From: Deltaproteobacteria bacterium | Lineage (GTDB): Bacteria > Desulfobacterota > DSM-4660 > Desulfatiglandales > HGW-15 | DNA: 23,512 nt | Assembly (NCBI GenBank): GCA_016932235.1 | Contig: JAFGDF010000256.1 | Coordinates: 1 to 23,512 of the forward strand | Direction of reading: 5' to 3' | Shown here: piece by piece, positions 1-7,346 of the stretch | Position numbering within the stretch: the first letter of the stretch is position 1 | Layout of the letters: the number at the start of each line of letters is the position of its first letter | Made by a program: the position numbers and the translations under genes | Notes under the pieces: generated by a model | What the model was told of the DNA's origin: nothing | Databases searched by the model: none | What the model saw: only the letters and a program-made list of their open reading frames with translations

Positions 1-97
1 AATAATTTTGTTCACGATAGTGAGTTCTTAAACGACCGCTAAAATGAACTGCAAACATCCTTTCAAGATTTGATGGTGGATTTGGGTTAAATTCCAT
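1..97 (-). CDS. Possible 5' end of an unknown gene (partial)
   Basis: The minus strand is open from an ATG at 97-95 to the window edge, giving 32 codons that begin MEFNPNPPSNLERMFAVHFS. The composition looks protein-like, but there is no convincing ribosome binding site (only an AAAGAA stretch before the ATG) and I do not recognise the family. It lies opposite the open upstream extension of the winged-helix ORF (48-119), so at most one of the two readings is likely to be translated here. The rest of the gene, if real, lies outside the window. Confidence 0.28.
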   Translation of the reverse strand, partial: MEFNPNPPSNLERMFAVHFSGRLRTHYREQNY

Positions 98-119
98 TTC
101 TTTACATCAACTTAATAAA

Positions 120-335
120 ATGTTAAAAAAGCAAAATATTTCGGAGTGCCAGGCCAGGGCTTTAGATCACATTTTAAAGAATGGTAGTCTGGCAATCAAA
201 GATTTTAAGCGGATATGTCCGGAGGTAAACCGCCGGTCTCTTCAACGCGATCTCAAGGCGATGATGGACAAGGGTTTACTGATTTCGGAGGGAGCCACTA
301 ACAAAGTAGACTACAAGATAAAAAGGGCGGATTGA
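120..335 (+). CDS. Short winged-helix protein or C-terminal remnant of a larger one
   Basis: The 71-residue product is a single winged helix-turn-helix. A helix around residues 8-20 (ISECQARALDHIL) is followed by a helix-turn-helix ending in the recognition-type helix NRRSLQRDLKAMMDKGLL (about 37-54) and a short wing. This pattern is typical of the extreme C-terminal domain of Fic proteins and AlbA_2-type ATP-binding proteins, so it may be the tail of a gene whose front is gone. The frame stays open upstream to a TGA at 45-47, and no Shine-Dalgarno sequence precedes the ATG at 120, which favours a remnant over an independent gene. It lies beside mobile-element debris. Function unknown; a small DNA-binding protein is the alternative. 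Confidence 0.45.
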   Translation: MLKKQNISECQARALDHILKNGSLAIKDFKRICPEVNRRSLQRDLKAMMDKGLLISEGATNKVDYKIKRAD

Positions 336-488
336 CGCTTATGACAAACTTACGACAATCTTACGATACAACTCGCGACAAGCCATGATATCATTCAATG
401 ATGTGAAGACCTTTGATTTATCTAAAGATCACAGGTTTCCCAAAACCTAAATACAAATTACAATAATGATTCACAAGGAGGGTTTAAT

Positions 489-1331
489 GTGAAGATCAAT
501 GAATTGTTAGGATTTATTTTATTTTTTCTAATATGCCTTACAATTCCGTCCAAAATTCTTGCACAAGATTATCAAACTATCACTGAAAACAACGGTCAAC
601 AAGCACAGGGAGATAATCCAAAAGGTGTAATACCTTCCGAGCAAAAAGAAAATCAAAATAATAGTGATTTGAATGAACCAGAGATTGATGGTTTGGGTGG
701 ATTAAAATGGCTGACACCTCTTAGTGTGTTTCAAAAAAAATATCCATCCGGGAGAATGAAAAGGGGTATTCTTTGTATATTTGACAGGGATTTTTATGGC
801 ACCAAGGCGAGTCGAAAATATTACTTTGATGAAAAAGATCGATTTATTGGATTTTCAATATCAAGTAGTAGTGAAGTGATCAAACACCTAATCAATAAAA
901 TTGAAAATGATTATGGCAAACCTAAGGTTGAACAAGCGGATTCAAACAAAAGATATAATGAAATCTATATCTGGCAATTTAAGAAAGCAAAAGTTGTTGC
1001 TGTATTAGGCAATAAAAATAGAGGGAATTTACATGGAAGTTATTTAAAAGATTTCCCAACCTATGGCTGCCAATCTGCAAAAGAGTGCTATAAATTAGGA
1101 CAAAAGCAACTTAGGCTTAATGAACATCGTGAAGGCGATAAAATCGTCTGGGAGGTAAATTACGCTGGGGCAATACTCTTAATGCAAAGAGCAGCAAGAC
1201 TTGGTCATGAAGGGGCAAAAGAATTTCTTCGAGATTTACATCAAACCAAGTATCCTGAGTGGAACTGGCTTTTAGATTGGGAGAATTTACCGACAGATTC
1301 AGTTGAGATGTATGAAAAAGCAGTTAAATGA
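489..1331 (+). CDS. Secreted or periplasmic protein with a Sel1-like C-terminal segment
   Basis: The start is a GTG at 489, six bases after a strong AAGGAGGG (475-482); the ATG at 487 overlaps it but runs straight into a stop. The 280-residue product begins with a clear signal peptide: K2, a hydrophobic core LLGFILFFLICLTI, and a likely cleavage near ILA-QD at about residue 25. A low-complexity N/Q/E-rich linker follows (about 27-70). The middle (about 75-195) resembles no family I can name. The C-terminal part contains AGAILLMQRAARLGHEGAKEFL, which fits one Sel1/TPR-like helical repeat, a fold used for protein-protein contact. It is monocistronic and AT-rich. Export is well supported; function is unknown. 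Confidence 0.75.
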   Translation: MKINELLGFILFFLICLTIPSKILAQDYQTITENNGQQAQGDNPKGVIPSEQKENQNNSDLNEPEIDGLGGLKWLTPLSVFQKKYPSGRMKRGILCIFDRDFYGTKASRKYYFDEKDRFIGFSISSSSEVIKHLINKIENDYGKPKVEQADSNKRYNEIYIWQFKKAKVVAVLGNKNRGNLHGSYLKDFPTYGCQSAKECYKLGQKQLRLNEHREGDKIVWEVNYAGAILLMQRAARLGHEGAKEFLRDLHQTKYPEWNWLLDWENLPTDSVEMYEKAVK

Positions 1332-1616
1332 TTTTTTTAAAAATATGTCTACAATTCCAACTTAAATGTAATGGTGAAATAAAAAATCGAACAAAATCAA
1401 GAAAACTTGGTAACACTTTCCACCTTAAGAGCCAATTATGGACTTCTCACATATAAATTGTAGCAATTTTTATTGTAATAAAAGTGTAGAATACAGGAAA
1501 TAATCTATACTTCCTATATTACAGATCAAATATTAACTTTCTTTTGATGTGATGCTTGTCAGATCAGATGTGGTTGAGAAAAGGATCAAATCTTGTGATG
1601 CTCTCCCAATTAAGTT

Positions 1617-1877
1617 TCAATGAACAGGATTTCCAAGCATCTCCATTCGAGTTTTTAGGAATGCCATCCATTCATCCAAAATTTTATTCCTGTCACCAAA
1701 TGCAGTGAGGAGTTCATTATCACTCAATCCTTCAGCTTTGTTAGCAATAAATATGAGCATTAAGTTTTTAACGAATTCAGGGTTATCAAACTCAAAGACA
1801 TTCTCTTCATCAAACTGAATCATATAATTATAGAATGAGTCTCTTATTTCCATTATCATCTGAGTTCTTTGATTCAT
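1617..1877 (-). CDS. Small protein of unknown function
   Basis: An 86-residue acidic, probably helical protein starts at the ATG MNQRTQMIMEIRDSFYNY; a TTG five codons upstream (1892) is the alternative start. Neither has a good ribosome binding site, although GGGAAA lies upstream of the ATG. There is no signal peptide, transmembrane segment or cysteine motif. The segment EFVKNLMLIFIANKAEGLSDNELL looks like a folded helical domain and codon use resembles its AT-rich neighbours. It stands alone, convergent with the Sel1-like gene and about 85 bases upstream of an IS21 end. The 285 bases between it and the Sel1-like gene show nothing I can support. I do not recognise the family. Confidence 0.5.
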   Translation of the reverse strand: MNQRTQMIMEIRDSFYNYMIQFDEENVFEFDNPEFVKNLMLIFIANKAEGLSDNELLTAFGDRNKILDEWMAFLKTRMEMLGNPVH

Positions 1878-2008
1878 CGCAAAATTTCCCAAAGCATCGA
1901 ATTTTTATCCCATAAAAGCATATGAGAGTAAAAATTTCTGATTCGGTTATCTATCTACGATATGTCCCGGTCAGCTTTTAACTATTTTGTTGCGCTCGGA
2001 ATGTGTAT

Positions 2009-2098
2009 ATTCCACGCCAATCCGGACAAGGATTCCACGGGAAAGCGGATAAGGATTCCACGCCAAAACGGATGACCATTCCACGGCAATCCGGCCAA
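2009..2098 (+). repeat. Four direct repeats with exact 23-bp period (IS21 end sites)
   Basis: The octamer attccacg occurs at 2009, 2032, 2055 and 2078, each exactly 23 bases apart. It is followed in each unit by a more variable stretch resembling gccaatccggacaagg. Multiple short repeats near the ends are a known property of IS21-family elements, where they serve as transposase binding sites. Here they lie between the presumed left end and the istA start, so the same role is inferred. Confidence 0.8.
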
Positions 2099-2171
2099 AT
2101 AATATCAAAAATACGACGCAGAATAAACATGATAATCTGTGCCTCATTCTAACAGATCTGAGGAGGTACAG

Positions 2172-2490
2172 ATGTCGAGAAAGAGGATTTCAATGAGAAA
2201 GATAAAGGAAGTTCTGCGTTTAAAATTTGAAGCTGATCTAACATACGATGCTATTGGTCGAAGCTGTAACATTGGTCATACGACAGTAAGGGAATACATC
2301 AAAAGGGCACAAGAAGCTGGTCTCAGGTGGCCGATACCTGCGGATATGGATGATAATTTATTGGAAAACTACTTTATCCACAATCACCAAATAAAGATAC
2401 AGAGCGACCTTTGCGGGACTGGGACTATATTCACAGGGAGCTCAAGAAGAAGAGTGTCACCCTTCTTCTATTATGGCAGGAAGTCAGCAA
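2172..2490 (+). pseudogene. istA: istA transposase, frameshifted and truncated
   Basis: An ATG at 2172 follows a strong AGGAGG (2161-2165 region). The translation MSRKRISMRKIKEVLRLKFE and the helix-turn-helix DAIGRSCNIGHTTVREYIKRA match the N-terminus of IS21-family IstA. After LLENY (about 2366-2372) the IstA match moves to another reading frame, where a segment reading YPQSPNKDTERPLRDWDYIH continues into ELKKKSVTLLLLWQE. A one-base indel in the short A-run region is the simplest cause. After LLLLWQE (about 2485) the similarity ends, so the DDE catalytic core is missing. The protein cannot be active. Confidence 0.8.
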
Positions 2491-2612
2491 CTTTTATCGA
2501 GGTATCGATAATGTAAATATACATGCTATTGAACATGACATCGTCTTAACTCATGATATAATTTTTGAGTATATGAAGACAGGAAAAGTCAGTCCTGTTA
2601 TTAATATTGTTC

Positions 2613-2760
2613 ATTCCGTTTTTCACCCAGATGACAGGGCACAAATTAAAACCTAAGGACATGAATATATCTGTCGGGTTCTGTAAGCCAGCAACTTCAA
2701 TTATTAAAAGAGGATTTAAATATTTTTTATACTCCCTGTCATCTGGGTGAAAAACGGAAT
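2613..2760. mobile_element. MITE-like element with 27-bp perfect terminal inverted repeats
   Basis: Positions 2613-2639 and 2734-2760 are perfect reverse complements over 27 bases (core ttttcacccagatgacagg). They extend imperfectly outward to about 2607 and 2766. The 94 bases between them are AT-rich with no convincing coding capacity. A short non-coding unit with long terminal inverted repeats fits a non-autonomous transposable element, or paired solo ends of a larger one. I see no clear target-site duplication, so the family is unassigned. The RNA of either strand could fold into a long hairpin. Confidence 0.6.
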
Positions 2761-2977
2761 TATCAAACACCCTTTATTTATACTGTATTAATTATAAAAA
2801 GTCTGAATATCTTCAAGAAAATCCTTATTTTACCGATATTAAAAGAGTTCACGACATGCATTATTAAAAATTGCGGCAGGAGTCTCTTATTCGCACATAA
2901 ACATTAATGAGTAATCAAACTATGGTTTCAGAAAAAATACGAGTCAGGGCAGCAAAAATTCAACTTCGCGAAGATAA

Positions 2978-3193
2978 GGTTATATATATCAACCTTCTAC
3001 CCAAAGGGGAAAGCTACTAACCGGATCAAAGAAAAAGGGATTGGTAAGATGTCGTAAAATATTTTGTTGGATAGCTTTGAAAAAGATGGGTTATTTCGGT
3101 GCAGATGTGGCCCGTTTCCTTGGTGTCATAACTTCTGCTGTGAATCGTTTGGCTGTTTCTGAGAGGTTTCCTGATGTTGTGAAATATATATAA
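2978..3193 (+). pseudogene. C-terminal remnant of a REP-associated tyrosine (Y1/IS200-like) transposase
   Basis: One plus-strand frame ending at TAA 3191-3193 reads KIFCWIALKKMGYFGADVAR followed by FLGVITSAVNRLAVSERFPD. This is the helix-turn-helix tail commonly seen at the C-terminus of REP-associated Y1 transposases (pattern GYxGAxVARFLGVxTSxVxRL). The frame is closed upstream by a stop at 2975-2977, and the catalytic HUH and tyrosine motifs are absent. Only the last 55-70 codons survive. REP-like hairpins of the type mobilised by such enzymes occur in this window near 10140-10230. Assignment rests on motif memory, not a database search. Confidence 0.55.
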
Positions 3194-3229
3194 GTTGTTT
3201 CAGAACCACCGTCCCCTTTTACGTTATAC

Positions 3230-3982
3230 CTATTCGGCAAGGATGCCGCCGTCCACAGGCAGCGCGATGCCGGTAATATAAGATGCCGCATCGGAACACA
3301 ACCATACCACCGCCTCGGCCACCTCTTCCGCGGTTCCCTGGCGTCCCATCGGTACCGTTGCTTTAGCGAACTCAGCCCAGGTAAAATCCGGGTTGTCTTT
3401 CTGAGGCGCCGTCATCGGTGTGGCAATAGTTCCGGGGCAGACCGCGTTGATCCTGATTCCGTTCCTCGCATGGGTCGTTGCGTGGGTCCTGGTAAGTCCT
3501 ATGACACCATGTTTGCTCGCACAATACAATTCCATCCCCGGCCGGCCGCCTTTGAGACCACCGATAGAAGAAACATTAACGATAGCGCCGCCACCATGGT
3601 TAATCATCCATGAAATCTCGTACTTGAGGCAAAACCACACGCCTTTGAGATTGATGTTGATGACACGTTCCAATTCCTCCTCGTCGTTTTTCATACCAGG
3701 TACACCGGCATTGTTCACGGCACAGTCCAGTCTGCCGTATGTGTCGCTAGCCTTTTTTACCATTGCCTCGACTTCGTCAGCCCGTGACACATCAGTCCTG
3801 ACGAAAATAGCATCCCCGCCAGCCTGCTGTATCATGCGTACCGTTTCTTTACCGCCTTTTATATTTTTATCAGAGGCGATGACTACTTTCGCTCCCTCTC
3901 TGGCCAACATTATTCCTGTTGCCCGGCCTATGCCTGAACTGCCTCCGGTTACTAAAGCAACCTTACCTTCCAAGCTTCCCAT
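3230..3982 (-). CDS. Short-chain dehydrogenase/reductase (SDR)
   Basis: A complete 250-residue classical SDR that oxidises or reduces an alcohol/carbonyl with NAD(P). The cofactor-binding TGGSSGIG is at residues 12-19, D64 sits in TDV, NNAG at 90-93, VNVSS at 135-139 provides the catalytic Ser, and Y153-C-A-S-K157 is the active site. The PG motif (183-184) and the C-terminal ITGIALPVDGG (236-246) are intact. Length is typical of FabG- and glucose-dehydrogenase-like members. The substrate cannot be read from sequence; the family includes 3-oxoacyl, cyclic alcohol and hydroxyacyl dehydrogenases. The ATG at 3982 is preceded by AAGGA. The gene has its own promoter (4061-4089) and is probably monocistronic. 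Confidence 0.9.
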   Translation of the reverse strand: MGSLEGKVALVTGGSSGIGRATGIMLAREGAKVVIASDKNIKGGKETVRMIQQAGGDAIFVRTDVSRADEVEAMVKKASDTYGRLDCAVNNAGVPGMKNDEEELERVININLKGVWFCLKYEISWMINHGGGAIVNVSSIGGLKGGRPGMELYCASKHGVIGLTRTHATTHARNGIRINAVCPGTIATPMTAPQKDNPDFTWAEFAKATVPMGRQGTAEEVAEAVVWLCSDAASYITGIALPVDGGILAE

Positions 3983-4060
3983 CTCTAATATCCTTGATAG
4001 TTATTTTGCATTACGCTCATGATCTGAAGATGTAATAAGGACTTCTATTATCATGATGCG

Positions 4061-4089
4061 AGTATAGAAATTTTACGCCTTTATGTCAA
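4061..4089 (-). promoter_or_regulatory. Near-consensus sigma-70 promoter for the SDR gene
   Basis: On the minus strand TTGACA (4089-4084) and TATACT (4066-4061) are separated by exactly 17 bases. Transcription would start near 4054, leaving about 70 bases of leader before the SDR ATG at 3982. It is one of the two best promoter matches in the window. Confidence 0.65.
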
Positions 4090-4173
4090 TCCAGCTATAA
4101 TATTAGAATGAGTGTATGAGTCGCGACATCCATAAAAACCTCTTTGCTTACAGGATGTTACAAAACAGGAAAT

Positions 4174-5091
4174 TTACTCTGATACAGACATGGGCAAATT
4201 AAGATCGCGGCTCCATTCCGCAAGAGATCCCTCGTACACCGATGCATTATCAATCCCCGCCATTTTCAGAGCCAGAAAGACAGTGCATGCGGCCTCACCC
4301 TTACCACAATAGGTAATCACACTGGTGTCCTGTTTGATACCTGCCTGGGTGAAGATATCCATAAGCCTGTCTTTTGAGAAAAACGGGTAGGCTTTATCAT
4401 TTCCCATAGCTTCATCCCTCTCTTGTTTGGGTGATGAGCGATCCAGACCATCGATCAATTCCATGGGAGGAAGACATATTGCCCCGGGTATATGACCTTT
4501 ACGGATACTCCATGAATTGAGAGTCTTTCCGATATGCTGTGGAATTGATAAACAATCGATTATTACAGTCTCCTCATTTTCCAGGCTGTTTTTAACCTTT
4601 TTCTTTGTGGCCCTGAGATCCTCATGGATATTCGGGGTAAAATATCCACGGGTCAGGGTCGGGACTTTCTTGGATAGAGGGCGGCCCTCATTTATCCATC
4701 TGCGAATACCCCCTTCAAGTATCTTCACATCTGTATGACCGTAGTAAAGCAACGTCCACCATAATCGAGCGGAAGCGAGTGGATATGGAGCCTCGTCATA
4801 ACATACGATCTTCGTTTGATTATTAACTCCCACGGAACTCATGACCCTGCGGAGCTTTTCCGGGGGGGCGACATAGAAGATGTCTTTAAAGGATGGATCT
4901 GTTAAATCTTTAATACAGTCTACATAAAATGCGCCTGGAATGTGCCCTTCCAGATAGTCCTCCAGGCATTCCTCTGCCACCTTATCATGGCTGGAAAAGC
5001 ACCGTGTAAAACGCACATCGACAATGCAAAGGCCTTGATCATTTATATGGTCGGCCAGCCATTCTGTCTCAACAAAAATTTCATTATCCAT
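4174..5091 (-). CDS. Two-domain sulfurtransferase (thiosulfate/3-mercaptopyruvate type)
   Basis: The product transfers sulfane sulfur from thiosulfate or mercaptopyruvate to cyanide or thiol acceptors through a persulfide. From M1 at 5091 (MDNEIFVETEWLADHIND) it has 305 residues, normal for tandem-rhodanese enzymes. Both domains carry GHIPGA (49-54 and 199-204). The C-terminal domain has the catalytic loop CGKGEA with C262, closer to the mercaptopyruvate-type CGSGV loop than to CRKG. The N-terminal domain is the usual non-catalytic one. The frame stays open to 5331, but that extension is AT-rich, unlike the family, and overlaps a possible promoter. An ATG at 5118 (MWKGRKLLP) is the other reasonable start; neither has a good Shine-Dalgarno. 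Gene function is secure, the start is not. Confidence 0.88.
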   Translation of the reverse strand: MDNEIFVETEWLADHINDQGLCIVDVRFTRCFSSHDKVAEECLEDYLEGHIPGAFYVDCIKDLTDPSFKDIFYVAPPEKLRRVMSSVGVNNQTKIVCYDEAPYPLASARLWWTLLYYGHTDVKILEGGIRRWINEGRPLSKKVPTLTRGYFTPNIHEDLRATKKKVKNSLENEETVIIDCLSIPQHIGKTLNSWSIRKGHIPGAICLPPMELIDGLDRSSPKQERDEAMGNDKAYPFFSKDRLMDIFTQAGIKQDTSVITYCGKGEAACTVFLALKMAGIDNASVYEGSLAEWSRDLNLPMSVSE

Positions 5092-5557
5092 TGGCAGGAG
5101 CTTTCTTCCTTTCCACATTTGCCGTCTCTTTTCAATAAAGGCCCGCCTATCGTATTCAGTACCTCCGGTTTTGGCCCCGGATGCTGTGTTGACCCATATT
5201 TTTCGCTCTAAGAATATAAAAAATAGACATTTATTTTCAATAATAAAATATATCTCAATAAGATGATTGAAATATAATTGCGTATATGGAATGGTGATAT
5301 GTGCCGGTTGGTTTGAATGGGACCGGGCCAATGGAAGTATATAATTTTAATGAAACCACCCTTAAGTATATCCCCTGAATGAGAGGCAGCCGTCGCTGAA
5401 GGAACTGCTTCAAAATTACAATGAAGCCAAGTTGATAATATTTTATTGTAAGACCTGTTAATAAAGGTTTTGGCATTAAAGGGCAACATAGCCTTGAATC
5501 AGTAAAGAGTTTCCAGAATTTAATGATAAAACGGATCTCACTTTAGGAGGTAATCAT
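5092..5557. other. Intergenic region between divergent sulfurtransferase and IlvX-like genes
   Basis: This 466-base, AT-rich stretch separates two divergently transcribed genes. The minus strand is open to 5331 but shows no family features there. Besides the candidate minus-strand promoter and the AGGAGG for the downstream gene (5545-5550), I found no RNA gene or repeat, and no convincing plus-strand promoter. Confidence 0.5.
5211..5240 (-). promoter_or_regulatory. Candidate promoter for the sulfurtransferase
   Basis: On the minus strand TTGAAA (5240-5235) and TATTCT (5216-5211) are 18 bases apart in very AT-rich DNA. A start near 5204 would exclude the long ORF extension and supports a translation start at 5118 or 5091. 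The match is moderate. Confidence 0.33.
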
Positions 5558-7111
5558 ATGAGCACAGGTGCATTCAGCCTGGTTGACACAGCTTTTCAAG
5601 CAGGCGTAACGGTGTGTTTTGCTAATCCCGGCACAACAGAGATGCCCATTGTCCTGGCACTTGAGCGTGTACCTGAGATGCGTGTAGTACTCGGACTGTT
5701 TGAGGGAGTTTGCACCGGTGCCGCCGACGGCTGGGCGCGTATGACGGGACTGCCTGCTGCAACATTGCTGCACCTCGGGCCTGGCCTTTCCAACGGCCTT
5801 GCGAACCTGCACAACGCACGGCGTGCTCGTACACCTGTCGTCAACTGGATCGGCGATCATGCCGTCCGCCACCTTGCGTTCGATGCGCCGCTGACTTCAG
5901 ACATCGCGGCGCTTGCCGGCAGTGTCGGCTGGTCCCGCAGCGTCAGGTCCTCTGCTGAAATGGCGGATGCCAGCCTTGCCGCTGTTAAAGCCGCACTGGG
6001 ACCACCTGGTCGCGTGGCTTCACTTATCATTCCCGCTGACTGTCAGTGGGAACCTGGTCCTGAACCACTATCCGCGAGTCTGTCGCCCATCTTACTCGAA
6101 CCATCGAGTCATGCGATCCTGAAAGCGGCTCGCCTGCTGGAGAATGGTCGCTGTGGAATCCTCCTTGGCGCCAGTGCCCTGAGCTCACGAGGCCTTCGAG
6201 CCGCTGCACGTGTCGCTGCCGCGACATCCTGCGAAGTCTGGATCGAGACTTTCCCGTCGCGTCAGGAATGCGGACGGCACGTTCCGGGTTTTCCGTCTCT
6301 TCCATATTTTCCGGAACATGCGCTCAAGGCTCTTGAAAACATAAAAAGCCTTGTCCTCGCGGGAGCACGCGATCCTGTGGCATTTTTTGCGTATCCTGAT
6401 CAGCCTTCGCGTTTTACACCTGATGGCACGAAATCACATACAATCGCGGATCCGGACGAGGGCGTGGACGCGACACTCGCACTTGAGGCGCTTGCGCAGG
6501 AATTAAACGCGCCGTCAGTCGCCACCATGCCGCAGGACATTCAGGCATTCGTGCCCGGCGACCGGATACTTGACCCTGATAATCTCGGGCGCACATTGGC
6601 CGCCTTTTTACCGGAGGATTCTATCGTCGTGAACGAAGCCGCAACAACAGGCTTCGCATGGAGATCTGTTCAATCTTCCAATGCGGCGCCGCACACCATG
6701 CTCTGCCTCACAGGTGGCGCTATCGGCCAGGGAATAACCAATGCGCTCGGCGCCGCCCTCGCATGCCCTGACCGGCGCGTAATAGCATTCCAGGCTGACG
6801 GAAGCGGTCTGTACACCCTACAGGCACTCTGGTCAATGGCACGAGAAAGCACAGACGTGACGGTCATAATATGTGCTAATCGTCGCTACCGTATCCTTCA
6901 GATGGAGCTTGAGCGAGCAGGTATCTCAGAGCCAGGACCCAGGGCTCAGTCACTTACCGACCTGACACAACCGGCAATTGACTGGACTTTGCTGGCAAGG
7001 GGTTTCGGCGTGCCGGCCTGCACCGTGCATACAGACAGCGAACTGGCAGATGCGTTCAGGCGCGCTCTTTCTGAGAGCGGTCCCAGCCTTATCGAAGCGG
7101 TGCTCGCCTGA
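5558..7111 (+). CDS. IlvX-like thiamine-diphosphate-dependent enzyme (acetolactate synthase/benzoylformate decarboxylase fold)
   Basis: The 517-residue protein has the three-domain ThDP decarboxylase/synthase layout. The PYR domain has VCFANPGTTEMP (19-30), catalytic E49 in GLFEG, and the signature LLHLGPGLSNGLANLHNARR (70-89). The central domain is about 185-330. The PP domain carries the Mg/ThDP motif, which here reads ADG (413-415) instead of GDG, with the downstream ligand N441. It resembles the proteins annotated acetolactate synthase large subunit, such as mycobacterial IlvX. These sit outside ilv operons and have no proven reaction; no ilvN-like small subunit is nearby. Start ATG 5558 follows AGGAGG. 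The gene is visibly richer in G+C than the flanking DNA. A 2-oxoacid decarboxylase or carboligase is the likely activity; substrate unknown. Confidence 0.82.
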   Translation: MSTGAFSLVDTAFQAGVTVCFANPGTTEMPIVLALERVPEMRVVLGLFEGVCTGAADGWARMTGLPAATLLHLGPGLSNGLANLHNARRARTPVVNWIGDHAVRHLAFDAPLTSDIAALAGSVGWSRSVRSSAEMADASLAAVKAALGPPGRVASLIIPADCQWEPGPEPLSASLSPILLEPSSHAILKAARLLENGRCGILLGASALSSRGLRAAARVAAATSCEVWIETFPSRQECGRHVPGFPSLPYFPEHALKALENIKSLVLAGARDPVAFFAYPDQPSRFTPDGTKSHTIADPDEGVDATLALEALAQELNAPSVATMPQDIQAFVPGDRILDPDNLGRTLAAFLPEDSIVVNEAATTGFAWRSVQSSNAAPHTMLCLTGGAIGQGITNALGAALACPDRRVIAFQADGSGLYTLQALWSMARESTDVTVIICANRRYRILQMELERAGISEPGPRAQSLTDLTQPAIDWTLLARGFGVPACTVHTDSELADAFRRALSESGPSLIEAVLA

Positions 7112-7346
7112 CAAGCAAGATCTGCATTTTTGAAAAATACGGAAAGGCACGAGCAAGGATTCAAACCAGCATTTCAAATTTCAGCAGAAATTGATGGTAA
7201 TTTATGGTATGTTAGGCATTATTTTACAGTAACAATTTTCATATCCGGAGCAATCCTGAGCTATGCTGTCCATTCAACGGCAAATTATGGGATAATATCC
7301 TTAAACCGTTTTAAAACCAATCTTCCTTTTCAAACTGGAGGCTCTA

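Larger units (their letters stand above)
1963..2490 (+). mobile_element. IS21-family insertion sequence, left-end remnant
   Basis: The segment starts near TGTCCCGGTCAGC (1963), a plausible terminal sequence. It continues with a tandem set of short repeats (2009-2098) and then the first part of an istA transposase gene. This order (end, internal repeated transposase sites, istA) is characteristic of IS21-family left ends. istA stops matching after about 100 codons, and neither the rest of istA, nor istB, nor a right end is present. The element is therefore a dead fragment truncated near 2485-2490. The exact left boundary is inferred. Confidence 0.75.

Noticed and set aside
2009..2098. CRISPR-like repeat array
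   Set aside because: The conserved part is only about 8 bases in a 23-bp period, the intervals are also related to each other, and the context is an IS21 end.
2546..2770. A 74-codon minus-strand ORF across the inverted-repeat element
   Set aside because: Its coding appearance derives from the repeat arms, which give FHPDDR on both strands; no start signal and no family.
3420..4022. A 200-codon plus-strand ORF opposite the SDR gene
   Set aside because: It is the antisense shadow of a well-supported SDR with all motifs; its translation shows no family features.
5092..5331. N-terminal 80-residue extension of the sulfurtransferase ORF
   Set aside because: AT-rich, unlike the family, overlaps a candidate promoter, and the remaining 305 residues already match normal length.
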